This document shows, piece after piece, positions 1 to 13,314 of a stretch of 64,000 nt of DNA. The DNA lies in NCBI GenBank assembly GCA_942486035.1, contig CALNXK010000007.1, positions 3,804,001-3,868,000 of the forward strand, read 5' to 3'. This stretch comes from Porites lobata (lineage: Eukaryota; Cnidaria; Anthozoa; Scleractinia; Poritidae). The position numbers were made by a program, and so were the translations under genes. Below the pieces are notes generated by a model. That model was not told the DNA's origin and did not search any database. It worked only from the letters and a program-made list of their open reading frames with translations. Each line of letters starts with the position of its first letter. Within the stretch, counting starts at the first letter, position 1.

Positions 1-1652
1 ATTCAACATTTGTAACGGATTTAATATCATCCTTCAACAAGTTGCAACTTGTTGAAAAGAGCGAATCCTTTGCTATGTCCCCCCATCTTTATCCCTTCGG
101 TGTCCTAAGTCATAAAGGAGGGGTGGGGAGGAGGGGGTGGAAACCACAGTCTACATCTTTTGTTTGAAATTTCGTCAGTTAAAATCTAAAACAATTCACA
201 GTTAAATCCGTATCCTAGAGCCTTATCAGTTTTTTTGGACTTCTATCAGTGCTCTCAGAGGTGTCGACCTTAAACCAATAGATAAATGGATAGCTAGATA
301 AAAAAAATAAATAGACATAGTCTCCTGGTCCACTCGTTTTTAATTATCTAGATCCGCCCCAAGCCCTGGAAATAAGTTTGACTGTACACTTTTCAACAAG
401 ACTTGTAGCATTTTGAAATACTTTGTGTCAGTGGTTGTCGCTTTGGTTGGTGGCCACATCTCAGAAATTTGATTGCATCCTGTGCCTTTCTTCGCATCTA
501 CTAATCGATCAGCACAAGTTATACTTGGAGTCCTTATGGTTGGGATATCTTGAAATGTTTGGCTATTTGTGGCCCGCAGTGATATATTCCATTAGAACAT
601 TCTTAACATAGCAGCTAAATTTAAACATAACCGCAGCTTTGCCCGGCATGCATGCGGGACCGAATAATCGCAGTTTCATCTACACTCTGCGCGTGGGGTT
701 GAACAAAGTCGGAATTTGACGAGGGAAAGATAATGTAGCATTTAAAACCCTTCTCGACAATATCCTTTGGCTGCTGTCGGACCTTATATTGAATAAGAAC
801 TCCAAACGTTCAAGGCGCAGTTGTGTAGAAACCTACACTGAATAAAAAAATTCTAGTTTCGCGAAAAAAAATGGCACCCATAAAATTGCTTTGAAATTGT
901 GTTCCTTCACTGCCCCAGAACCACACTCCAGCATCGGACGAAGTCACGGATCAGTACGTGTCAAGTCACCGCAATAACATGTTAGCAATTTCCCGTGTAA
1001 TCTGCTGAAATCTTGCGATCCGTTTCCATTATTTTTCTACCTTAAATTACCTCTGTCATGTTTTTATAAAGTCAATGATTATTTCGAGAAATTCATTCTA
1101 TTTTTGGTCACTTGTTTTTATCAAACTTAACTCAAATAGCCTTAAAATAACCATTTTTGACATGACCTGTACTCTCACAACTTCTGCTTAGCGGCTAAAG
1201 GTTATAAATCACCCAGACAAATGCTGCAAATTCTTAGAATCAAGGAAAGGTAAGCTATAAATAAGTTCTTCTTTTCGAGCCAACTTTAGAAACGTTGCCC
1301 TCAGAGAAGACTGAGCACATCACTGTCGGCCTATGCTATTTGACTTTTTCCGATCAGTGGAGCAATTACAGTGAAAACGTTTAGTGTATAAACTCGAGAT
1401 GTCAGGAAAACGAGTATATCTAGCAATTAAATTACTTTACCGTATGATGCACACAAAAATAAACGATCCCGCTACGTCTTTATGTAAATATATGCTTACG
1501 TACTGGCCGTGTGTCGAAATCTCAAGCAGTGAGATTTAAATCAAGTGTATGTGTTTATCTGATTGGTCAACTGCCACTATATTCACGAAATACTCCGGCT
1601 AAGAAATATGCTGTCGCAAATGCCGTTATTTTTGCGAAGAAAGGTGTTCAGT

Positions 1653-1749
1653 TAGCCTGAGTACAGACGAGACGCCCTCTTGCCTCCAAAAAAAATCGTC
1701 TCTCTCCCCATTTTTTTCTGAGGGGAGGGGGGCGTCTGTACACAGGCTA
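1653..1749. mobile_element. Short MITE with imperfect terminal inverted repeats
   Basis: The left end reads TAGCCTGAGTACAGACG. The right end is its near-perfect reverse complement (CGTCTGTACACAGGCTA). About 60 bp of C/T- and G-rich sequence lies between them, with no coding capacity. The size and end symmetry fit a non-autonomous DNA transposon; the superfamily is unknown. Confidence 0.6.
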
Positions 1750-2575
1750 GTGTTGAATACGCAGAAGAAAAAGCGATCTAACTATGAAGGGATTATTGAC
1801 AGCTATTTGCAGGTACTTTTGGACAGCAATAAAAACAGACTTAATCTTGACCTCAGTTTGTTGGCTGAACATTCATCAACAAATAGATGGAAAATTTAAG
1901 CCCCCTCATGTACCCCCAAATCAAGGATGGGAAAATGGAGCGTTTTGGCTTTCGCAAGGCTTTATCCTTGATTTCGGGGCAATGGGGGTCAACTCTGCCA
2001 CTTTATTCTGTCCACGATTGTAACTGAGTTAAAGCTGAATGTTACGAGCCAAACGGTTTCTTCTCTTTGCGATTTATCTTCGAGTTTGTGACAGTAATTC
2101 TCTTATAATGAGACGGATTCAAATTGACGCCTTCAATACATCGTTTTGTCTACACTCTCTATTTCCCTGTAAAATTAAGAAGTGACATTACATGACTTAG
2201 AGCCGACCAGATCAGATGGCGTTCTGGTTTAGGAATATAGTGACTGCTTATGGGCCCTTAATGCTATGGCAGCCAAAGATTCTCTTCAGCAATTTCAACT
2301 TGGTCGAACGGCCGCGCACTGCAGGTTGAAATCCCGCTCAGGACACTTGCTGGATCTGAACTCATGGGCGAACTTGTTACACTCTTTTTTTACTATGAAA
2401 TCTTGTTTTTCCTGGCCAGGCTGAATATTCTTATTTTTCTGCCTATTTTAGCCTCAAAATATTCTTGTATTTTTCTTGGATTATAATTGAAAAAGAAAGA
2501 ATTTATCATATCTTATTGCGGTTTGTTCATTTATTTTTTTGCTGTATACTATAGATATGTATTTCAATCATGTAC

Positions 2576-2749
2576 CAGGGGCGGATCCAGGATTTTTTTC
2601 AGGAGGGGGTGCACTCGTCTCTTGCTCTACTTCAACACCAATAAACCACATATTTTTTTTTTGCAGAATACCAGTTGTATTAGAAAACCGCAGGTCATCT
2701 CGGGGGGGGGGGGGCGCACCCCTGCACCCTCCCCCTAGATCCGCCCCTG
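2576..2749. mobile_element. MITE of the CAGGGGCGGATCC family, copy 1
   Basis: The element starts CAGGGGCGGATCCAGGA and ends with the matching inverted repeat TAGATCCGCCCCTG. The flanks carry a 5-bp target-site duplication, TGTAC, on both sides. The interior is 174 bp in total with a G homopolymer and no gene. The same family recurs at 49476-49760 and 57106-57196. CAGGG termini resemble hAT elements, some groups of which make 5-bp duplications; that assignment is inference. Confidence 0.8.
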
Positions 2750-3417
2750 TGTACCGTTCATCGAACGGTCATTAGCACTGAACATTTGGCTATAACCAAT
2801 GCAGGTTTCTTCGTTTTGCAGTGGGAGGAACCAATGACTTGGTACGGTTAAGTTATAAACATATTTTTTAGATTTTCATCACTCAAAATAATCATCCTTT
2901 TCGAAATCTCAGCCTCGGGTTTATTCTAAAAATATTCTTAAAATTTTGCAAATTTCAACCTCGCTATTCTTCTAAAATATATCCTTATAGAAAAAAAGAG
3001 TGCAATAATGCACAGCGAATCTCTGTCTTTTTTTGTGAAATGAAATCAGGAAGGCGCTTTATCATTACGTTGAAATAATTATTAGCAGCAAGTAACTTTT
3101 CTGTCACCAAGCAGTCAACGACGAATAAAATTGTGAGTATCGGAAACTTTTTATCCTATCTCCAAATATCAAAACCGCTTGTGACGAGTCTCCAAATCTT
3201 TCTTGAGTCTCAGATGTGAACTTTTTGAGACATAGTCGCGATTTTTCAAGCAAGATTTTTGTGTCCCGGATTTTACTATTTTCTTGCATTCAGTTACTTC
3301 GGACCGTGACAAAAACTGAACCAAACACTGAGTACCATTTGTGGAGAGGGAATAACGAGACAGATTGGAATTGCCCAGTCTAGCCCTTGGTACGGTTATT
3401 TGTATTTCACCAAAGTT

Positions 3418-3700
3418 ACAGTCAACTCCCTGAGGACACTGTAGGGACCTCGAGTTAGTGTCCTCATGAGCCAGAGTCCGCGTAATAGCGGGAGTTTATT
3501 TCAGTCAAACGTCTGTTATTTATTTTTGCCCGGGATTCAGCTTCTGTCCGTATTATCGGGGTGTCCGTTATAGCGGCTTGTCCGCAAGGCGAGAGTTGAC
3601 TGTAACGGGAGTTGATCAGTCAAACGTCTGTAACTTATTTTTGCCCGGGATTCAGCTGCTGTCCGTATTATCGGGTGTCCGCAAGGCGAGAGGTGACTGT
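3418..3700. mobile_element. TIR element with internally duplicated end
   Basis: The left end TACAGTCAACTC is mirrored by GAGAGTTGACTGTA near 3590-3603. A block of about 100 bp (from TCAGTCAAACGTCTGT to the CAAGGCGAGAG...TGACTGTA end) is then repeated, finishing near 3700. This looks like a TACAGT-type MITE whose right half was tandemly duplicated. It has no coding capacity. Confidence 0.6.
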
Positions 3701-6700
3701 ACTTCCCTGTAACAGCGATTTGTTTTTCGATAAATACTAGGAAGACGTACGGACTTGAACTTGACCATTGGTTAAGTGTAAAGGTTAAATCCTGAACAAA
3801 GATAACTATGAAGGATATCTAGACACGTTTATCTTACGTGCATAAAAATGCAAGTTAGGAAAACCAACGTTTTTGGTTCCGTAACTTCCGGATCAACTCT
3901 TTCATGACTTCTCATGAATACCTCAAGAGTTTCCTATTATTTGTTGATTATCTTCCATTCGTCAGAACAAACGTAAGTTTGTAATAATCTGTTACTATTT
4001 TAGTACCTATACTCTTTTCCGGGCTATCAACAGTTTGATCTTGTTTCAATCAACAGCCGAAGTCATTCAATGCTCGCGTGTACGGCTTCATTCGCCAAGT
4101 TGCGCGCTGCGTTAAGTTTGCTTCCAATACCGTACAATGAGCGAAACGCGCTCGAAACTAATCACATTTTACTCCGTTTCCTGACCGCTATTTGGGTCGC
4201 TGTGATATCAATCGTTGTATTTACTCGCATACGACAGCGCATTAGCAAGCAAGGGGAACATTCACGCCGGATGGACTCATCAAGCTTCAATTCCACGAGA
4301 GAATATCAGTGATATTCTTAAATGATAGGTAACTGCAAATTCTTCGTTAATTCTAATTATCAGTTAGGGTAAGGCTATTTTAGGTACCAGTGCAACAAGT
4401 CTTGATCACGGGACTGAGGTTTCCAGTTCAGCCAATCTTCATTACGTCGTCGGTCGGAATAATGTAAAGCCTCGCGAACTGAAGCAACCTCAGACGCGAT
4501 TATCCGCTGATCGAGATATGTTACGAATTCGCGCGCGCCTTGTCGGCAAAAAGAACTAGAAACTTCGCAGACACCATTAATACCATTTTTACATCACATT
4601 GGCACCTTTGCATTTTCACAGAGATCCCTTGACATATTACAGAAGAGATTACAGACAAAACTTCCTACTAGTCATACCGATATACCGTGATTTCCGTATC
4701 TTCGCTATAACCGCATTACAAAGGTTTTATTTTCCTGGGAACGAGACAGTTTCCCACAATGTTCTACTATTTGCTTTGATTATAGGTTGTTTAGAGATTC
4801 GACTGTAACTCTTATATGCTGGTTGTTATCACGTAATTCCTCTTTGGAAAAGAGCGTTTTGGGTTTCAGCGGGTTTGAAATGCAGTTTTTATTTATTTTA
4901 GTGTTGTGATAATGACCGCTGAGAATAACAAAACTTTTTTGGCACTGTTCTTCCGCTGTACGAGACAGCTCTAACTTTCGGGTCTATAGAGGACAAAATT
5001 TTTATGGACGATCATAAATACGGACAAGCCAATAGCAAAGGAATTAGGAATTCTGCCATAATAGCATCTATGAAAAATGTGATAATCACCTCATTACAAA
5101 ACAAAACTTAAAATTACACGTTAATCAATCCCCTGTTGAAAAAGGCAAACCATGCCGTCGACATTTCGAGTTCGCGAAATATCAAGCGCGATCCACGCGC
5201 ACACGCGTGGTCCGCGCGAGAGATTAGAGGCATTTCAGTTATGCCCTGTTGGTGTTTTTCAAATGTTTCCTTTTTCAATAGGTCTCTGTTGCGTTGGTGA
5301 AGGCTCGCGCGCTCAAGTCACGGCTTACCCCAATGTAGCACGTCAAACTGCGTTTAATTATTCGAGCTCTTGTTAATAAATTAACAAAGTAAAACCACGG
5401 GGTGGAAGTTTAAAAAACGAAAACAAACACTGCAAAACAAATACTTGCCATCAAACCGAGTGTAAAATATCAGGCGATTTAGTGAAAGGACTGCCACTCG
5501 AAAATACCCGAGCTGGCTTAATTGTCTTGCTTGACGTATTCATATATATACCACTATTATTTCGTACATCAACAGCAAAACCTGATCTCAGAACCATTAC
5601 ACACAATCAATATTTAACCACAAGTTTCGCTTGACTTCCGACACCTCAGACAACAAGAAAAGTTCATAAACTTAGACTGTGTCCAAAACGTAGCAAGATT
5701 TCAAACTGATGTCTCATTTATACAGCTTTTCGTTTCTATTTTGCCAGAACGAACAGAACAGAACGAATGAAAAAACCATGAAAAACGTATTTCTACAATG
5801 CATTATATTATTTCTTTTGGTCTGATGGCCACTAAGGGTCTCGGAAGCGCGCACTTGGCCAATAACTACCTTTTTCTTGACCAATATTTTTGTTAAACAC
5901 ATACTCGTGAAAAAAAATAATTGAATTAACCAGATATCTACGTTTACTGGGATTTTTTCCATAGTGTTAATTTTTTTTTTTTTTTCGAAGTTTCAAAGCT
6001 TTCAATTTTCTAGACTTCTAAAGAGAGGACGTTGACTTCTGGATTTATTTTGCATTTGTCCCATTTTTTCTTCCAAGACAAGTCAAAGCCACTTAGTTTG
6101 TTAAGAGCCAGCGAAGAGAATCGCGAAGAATTTCCGGCCCCTTAAAAACTTTCAGTGAGTAACATTAGTTTTTTTTATTCTAAAATAACAATCAAGTAAT
6201 GAGCTCAGCTTTGATACAAGGAACCAATCAAGGTAAAAAAAATAGTTCATTAATTAGCCTCTAATACAAAGTATAAGTTAATTATTGTGTAATGAAAATT
6301 TCATTCCCTTTTTTTTGTGCCACTTATCGCTTATTTTCAAACTTGGCTTAGCCATGATTGGCTTGCTCAAAGCAATAATGTACCTTTCGATAGAGATCCA
6401 ATAAGAGCAAAATGCTTTTGTTTCACTAGAAGAATAACTTTGACACTTCTCTTTTGCAACAAGTGACCTGCTAAAACACTGCAGTCAAAACATTGTTTAG
6501 TCGGTTGAAATATTCTTTCCACTTGTTTGCCAACGGGCGCCGATCGCCAGCTTAGCACGCTGAAAAGTTGTCAAGCCTTTTAGGTGTGCATTTCCGGTCG
6601 ATAATTTTTGCTCTCGCGATTTGACTGAGCGCAGTTACGTTTGCAGCGTTAGCTCACACGAGCTGGAAAGTTTAATAGGCTCCTTCAGAGAATCTTCAGT

Positions 6701-7144
6701 GATCGGATCTCAGTGTCCTTACTTGTCAATCAAATCTCGCCAGGAGCGAGTGTCAAATTTCTACCCTGTGGCTAATTTTAGGGAAGATAACTTCGCTATG
6801 AAGGGTAAACTTGTGTATGCATGAGTGCATTTTGCCATAAAACACTCTCACGGATGCCCTTGTTGTTTTTTCTTCGAAGGTTCCTGACATTTGAGAGACT
6901 GATATCCGTGACACAAGCCCGAGTTAAGCCTCAAAGTTAAAAGTCACCCAAGTCGTAGATTTAAGGTAAATATGACACAAAGGGAAGTGTGATGTCCTGG
7001 AATCTGGAGCATTGCTTGTGCAGTCGGCAAGAGTGGATCCGTTCAATTCTAACTCGTTCGGATTTGAATGCGGTTATTTCAAATCTACGGACAGTCAGGA
7101 AGTTTTGAGGCTAGGACTAACATTGCTATAAACTCTGTACGACT

Positions 7145-10100
7145 ATGTCCGCGCGTACAACTCATTTTGACACCGAAACAGTGAGATCGCTTGCACGAAA
7201 CGCGCCACAGCCGCGTTCGCGCAGCGAAGGAAGATACGACGGCAGCAGAGAAGCTCGAGGAGCTCACAGATCTCGAAGTGGGGCTAATGATGTGGAACCA
7301 ACGGAAGTGAGTATTTCGCACAAAAAAGCGCACGGGAAGATTAGTGAAAAGGCTCAGTCATTAAAAATCTCCAAAGCTCGCGCTCATGCTGCTTCTGCGA
7401 TCGGCAGCGAGAGCTCACCTCACTCGCTAGATTATGTCTCGTCACCGCAACAACCGCTCTCCAGAAACACTCAAGATTATTCTCCTAAAGCCTCTTCGAA
7501 TCTTTACGCTAGCATGCATATGGCAGATTCGGAAAGAAAGAAGTTTATGGATAACATTCCGGGGATACCAGTAAATGAGCAGTTGGCTACTCAGCGAGGT
7601 GACCGGCCCGGTTGGTCTGCATTTCCGCCCCCTTCGGTTTCAAAGTACGGACAAAATGTTGCTTATTCTACGAGTCTTCCATCTGACTTGAAGTCTCTAC
7701 CCCGAGACTCGAATAACACCACGGAATTGGTTTTCCACAAATCATCAGCAAACAGACACACTAAAGGATTGCGGTTGAAAGGCCACGCAGAAACAGAAAT
7801 GCAATGGAATGTGACCCAAGAAAATAATTTTCGTCTTCGAGACGAACAACGTAACAGGTCCGCGTCTAGTGACTACCATTACTCGCGAACGCGGGGAAGG
7901 CGCAGTAAAGATGGCGTCAACGTTGTTTACAACGACGTCAAATTTTCTGGGCCGAATCGGCAAAATGTTTCACGGCGATCGACATCTACTTCGTCCTACT
8001 CGGAGTCGCCGACGGACAGTCAAGGCTCGTCAACGGAGTCGGAAAGTTTTAGCTCCTCTGATTCCTCACACAAGCGCAGGCGGCGTATCAAGCGAAAGCC
8101 GTCAAATAAGTCGATTGGTTCAAGTATTTATGGGGAGGATAACACCAGTGAATCGGAAAATCAGAGCGTTAGTGAACCCTCCGCTTCTGATAATATGTAT
8201 TCTCATAATAAACGCAAGAGTAAATTTGCGCCTGAAGAACTGGCCAGTCTGGGGCCTCTTGTAACATACAAGGATCATCGAAATACCACTAACAGGCTTA
8301 GGTCAAGTAGTTTGACTTCTGTGAGTTCTTTGGAAGGGGCAGGGATATCCACAGATGCTGCTGCTTCTAGAAATGAATCTTCATTGATCTCTCCCACTGG
8401 CTCTCGCATAGCAAAAGTGAAAAAAATCCAAATACGATCGTTTACATCGTTTGCCGATAGTCAATTGAACAATAAAGAAAATCTTCCGCAGAGAAGGAGG
8501 TCTTCGGAAGAAAGGGAGCCTCTTAAAATTAGGGGCAGAGCTGAGACGGCTCCAAGAGACATTCCAAGAGCCTCATTACCAAGGCAAGGCTCAGAGTCAC
8601 CGTCTCTATCAAGAAGCCCTTTTAGTCTCAAATCAAAAGCCCTTGTTCGGAAGACAAGTAGAGAATCACAGTTCAGTGATAGTGAATGTAATCTTAGTCC
8701 TGATAAAGGGAATGAGAAGAGAAGTTTGGACACTACAGTTGAAAAGGAACAGGTTGCACGGTGCAACTCTGCCCCACCTGATCCATTACCTTCAGAGAGC
8801 AGGGAACCCAGGCTGCATCAGAGCCTTCTATCTGACAACAGCATGCTACTCACTTCACGGAGTGCATTTGTTCCAGTAAAACCCACAAAAAGAGCTAATG
8901 ATCTTGAACCTAACCCGTCCATCATAGATCCTGTTTCATTTGCCGCTGCCGATTCCAGGCTTGGCAAAGTAGCTTCAACAGCAGGAGAGGATACTTTATT
9001 ACGGCCTGTTGCAAGGATTGGAAATCGTCCATTGTCTATTGTGCAGGAAACAGATGAGTTTTCTGAGATTGTACAACAAGATGTTACCTATAAAAATGAA
9101 GGTCTAGTAGTTAGGAGTTCACAAGAGCTCAGGGGCACACCGCCCTGTATGGACGAGAACACCTCGCTTTCAACCCTTCGGAGACTGTCATATGTGAGAG
9201 CGCAGACAAACTCAGCAGATCTTCCAGTCCACTTGTCTGATTTATCACCGGTTCAGATGCTAGGCCTTAATTCCAGTTCTGATTCACCTACATCATTTTC
9301 ACCTTTGTTTGCTCAGGATCTTCAGTCAAGCAGGTACATTTCAGAAGCTGCTAATGAGACCAAAAAAGTACTAAAAGAGTTTGATCCACTGACCTCAAAT
9401 GAAATACTAAGAACAGTAACTGAGGGGGATTTGATTAGCTTTGATGACGAGAACGGAGATGTTAAAGAACCAGTTAAAAAGCGAACAAAGCGGATTACTC
9501 GTCCTAAAATACCAACAATTCTTGGTGGCGAAGATGCTCACAGTTCAATAGACATGGAAAGTTTTGAAGCGTCCACTGGTGTTCCTGGGGCAAGTAATGT
9601 TTCTCTCAGTAAAGGTAAGCTGAACAGTAATGTTTTTTAGTTGTTTCTTCCCAAGCCAAGGATCAGCAAAATAAACCTCCATGCTGTTTTTCATGACAGA
9701 ATGGGTGGCTTAAGTATGGAAAGTTTTGTGCTTTTCTTTGGCTAAACCAATGACTGGGTAACCTGTGGAATCTCAGTTTTAAATAAGATTAAGTGAAGTG
9801 AATTTAATGTAAAATGAATACCTAAGAGGTGCTCCATCATTAGCAATATTTTGCTACCCACAAAATTGCCGTGCAGTTGAAAGGAACCTTAAAAATTGGT
9901 CTGCTGAAACAGAACACCTGGGAGCTAGGTAATTTTGGCCTATAGGGAATTAAGGATAAACCAATATATTATTACAACCCTGGCACTACAGTAAAAGAAC
10001 TCTTTTACTCAGAGTTGGTGACATGTCCTTTAAGGAACAATTTTATCTTGGAGTTTTGAATGATACCTACAGTGTACAACCCCAAGGCCATTCACTTTCC

Positions 10101-13100
10101 TGAATAAATATGAAAGCCCCAAATGACTTCTGTGTGAAAGCTTCATGTAAATTATCCTTAACAAATCAAAAACAATTTTCCATGGTCTGTACTCTCAAAC
10201 TCGACGTTAGAAATGACATCAAAATATTCAAAACTCAAGTGAACCACAAGCTGCAGGCAAGTGGTTTCACTGCAAAGTTTTGAACACTTTGATCTCATTT
10301 CTGTGATTGAGTATAAACCACGGCAAATTGTTTTCAATTTGTTTCTTATGATAACGTTGCCAGTTTTTGACCTTCATTTCCATTGAAGTTTCTCGAAAAT
10401 GGTACACACAAGGAAGAGAAAATCAAATTGTGCCATCATCACACCATTTTCATGGTCGGTTCTCTGAATGACTATAGCTCTCGATCAATCAGCATGCGAG
10501 AAATTGCCCAGTTATTTTTCCTATTGTATGTTTATGTCATTATTAGATCAGGAGTCACTAATGGTCTTATTCCTTGCGCTACCACTCTTCAATAAGAAGA
10601 GTGTTCCCATTTGGAAATTGTGGTGCCATTGTGGTAAGGCATAAGTCCCGTCATCATAGACAACCCAATACAGCAGCATATAAAACTCTTGAGAAAAAAA
10701 TTTACAGTGGAAACTGTTTTCAATTCACATTTTTTTCTTCACGGCTTTAACATTTGAACCCTCCCTCTGGCTCCCTATCTACCCTATGTTGTTAGAATTT
10801 GTATTCCATTTTGATTCTGTTAATAAGTGAATGCCAAAAACAACCTTATGATTTCTTTTTCATTACTGTTCAAACCCAGACAAATTTAAGCAACAACATG
10901 TGTATGCATGGTGAAAACTAAGAAGAGACACTGTAATTCTAATTCAATATAAATAGTTTCCCTTTTATGTAAATAAAAACAGATGTTTTTTTAGCTAAAG
11001 AGGAAGTCGTTCATGTGAAATATACCGAGTATGCAAACAAACTAGGCCTATCTAAATAGCTGTCTAAGTGCTGTACCCATTTCACCGAATTTCAGTTGAC
11101 GTTTTGTACCATTCCAAACAATGAACTCTGTTTTTTTCTATTAATTGCCTTTTGTTTCAGCAGCTTCTCTGATTTCCCTACAAACATCTTAGCAAATTTA
11201 AATTTTCTTGATCTACATTCTTAAGTCATAACTCTTTCTATGCAAAGAGTTGGATATGCATTGTAAACTGTTTGACACCCTCTCAATTGCATTTTAGCCA
11301 AAAACACATTTTTAATTCATTTTTAACAGACGTGCATATAGCAAGTGAAGCATTTAACTTATGTTTGAATTCGATTTGCTTATTGTGCTAATAGATAAGC
11401 ATAGACTAACGACATAAATTGATTTGCATTAAACATCAAGTGTTGATGTCTTGTTGGTTGAAATAAATTGCATTTAAATGGTGTCTTCAGACAAAGTGCC
11501 GCTTTCAAGTTAGTGTTTTTCAGAATGGTTCTTAACTTCTGTAAGCCTCTGATAAACTAATACAAACAATTTACTGAAAAAGTCATTATTTTCATTTATC
11601 TAGTACGTTTTTTACTTCACTGATGATTTAGTTATTTAATGAGGTTTTTCTTGTCTTTCCTATGCCTTGGGTTCAGTTTGCTCAAAAGTCCAACCTTTCC
11701 CTTTATTTTATACAGGCTCGCTGTGTTTATAACTTAATTTAGCTGAATGGAACTGCAGATATTTTTTAATGTCCACAGTGGGGTTAAATTCTTGCAAGAA
11801 TAGAATTTTGGGGAAATTGATCCTCACTTTGTGCTAGCTTGAACAAAGGCTGTCATGATCTTAATGGCTTTAGGTGGAATATGTGCACTAAACACTTGTT
11901 GTAAGAGGTGCATATGAAATGCTTTTTCAAACTACACAATCCAAAAAAAGTACATTTTGAGCTTTAAACTTAGTATTAGATGTCAATGTGTTTTTACTCA
12001 TCTTATGCTCACTATTTTTGTGATTGCTAAATAGACATCTCAGGAATGTTTGATGGACCAAACAGAGACACCATTATTGCACATGATAGTGAAGAGGAAA
12101 GCACCCCAAGAGCAGCTTCGGATGCCGAGGACAATCAAACTGCGGAATCACATTTTAATGACAGTGACGTCAACAAAAAGCAAACTGATTCGTTGTTTGA
12201 TGTTCAAGGCGACAGCGTGGAAGACATCAATCAAAGACCAAAACCCAGGAAAAAACTTCAGAAAAGAGCCTCTTTGCCTGTGATTAGAACAGAATTTTAC
12301 CAAGAGGAGGTTAAGGATAATGACGAGGCACCATCATTAGAGGAAATTCCTAAGTCACCATCATTACGAAAGGCAGAAACCATCAATGATCTTTCCTTAG
12401 ACCAGGTTGCACACCACCTGAAGGTTGATTCATTGCAGGGAATTGATACTGAGCCTGGCAAAGACTTTTTATTTCTGGATGATAAGAGTTTAGAGAGCTG
12501 TAGCCCTCCACCAGGGGCAACACCATCACCCAGTCCGAGTCAAATGAATTTTGATGCGCTCTCGTTAACAACAAGTGGTTTTAGTGAAACTCATTCTGAG
12601 GAAGTGAGTACTGGGGATCTTAATGTTGGATATGATCTTTTACAAATGGACTCCACTGTTAACAATAAATCTGTTGATGATGCATGGAGGTCTCAGAGTG
12701 ACCCTAGTCATGGTATTCAGTTGGAGAACACAATGGCTGAGTTACAGGCTCATCGCAATAGCAACAGTGAACCAAACTTGAATGGAGAAAAATTGAAGGA
12801 GGAATCTGAACAGTTGGCCAAGAGAGTAAATGGTGGGAATCAAGTGGCACCCAATAGAAAAACCCATGGGATAAAGGAGGATGAGCATGAAGACGATGTT
12901 GATGAAAATGATGATGACAAAGACAACTCGCTAGCTGACTTGAGTCCAGATGATGGATGCTATGAACTGGACAAACCTGACATTAAGAGGAAGCCTTTGC
13001 ATAGGGCAAAATCTGCCCCTACACCAACCACGCTGTCATCACCCAGAACTCAGAGAATAGCCAATTCTTTTGCTGTGGAAAAAGCTCAAGCTAAACTCAA

Positions 13101-13314
13101 CAAACTTGCAGCAATGGAAACAATAATGGAACTGCCAAATGCAGAACCCTCAGTTCAGATCCCAGAAAAACCCAAAGTTGAGAAGGCAAAGCGAAGCTCG
13201 TCAGTGGAAGGGGGTATCACTTCACCAACACCAAGTGAGGGTACATGTGCTAAAGAAGACAAGAGGAGGCTTTCTATATCCAAGGAGCCTGGAAAGAGTC
13301 AAAAGTCAAAACAT
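7145..13314 (+). other. ARHGEF17-like exons 1-2: long disordered N-terminal half
   Basis: Two large exons (2470 and 1280 bp, intron 9615-12034) encode about 1250 residues of low-complexity, Ser/Arg/Glu-rich sequence with no globular domain. Visible stretches are a serine run around residues 270-310 followed by a basic KRRRRIKRK patch, many SP/TP and RxxS sites, and an acidic stretch (EDEHEDDVDENDDDKD) late in exon 2. Vertebrate ARHGEF17 also has a long disordered N-terminus, reported to bind actin. I cannot point to the equivalent segment here. The many candidate phosphosites suggest regulation by kinases, which is inference. Confidence 0.85.

Larger units (their letters stand above)
1..7144. 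other. Intergenic region upstream of the RhoGEF gene
   Basis: I see no protein-coding gene here. Open frames are short (at most about 80 codons) and show no family motif. Short inverted-repeat elements are listed separately at 1653-1749, 2576-2749 and 3418-3700. A perfect 24-bp palindrome lies at 33-56. The last few hundred bases presumably include the promoter and 5' UTR of the gene starting at 7145, but I cannot place a TATA box or start site with confidence. Confidence 0.6.

Noticed and set aside
4070..4312. 80-codon plus frame with one hydrophobic segment (FLTAIWVAVISIVVFTRI)
   Set aside because: It resembles a lone membrane helix from a receptor, but there are no flanking helices, motifs or splice-linked exons.
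7869..8264. 131-codon plus frame overlapping ARHGEF17-like exon 1
   Set aside because: It is an out-of-frame shadow of the coding exon; its composition just reflects shifted Ser/Arg codons.
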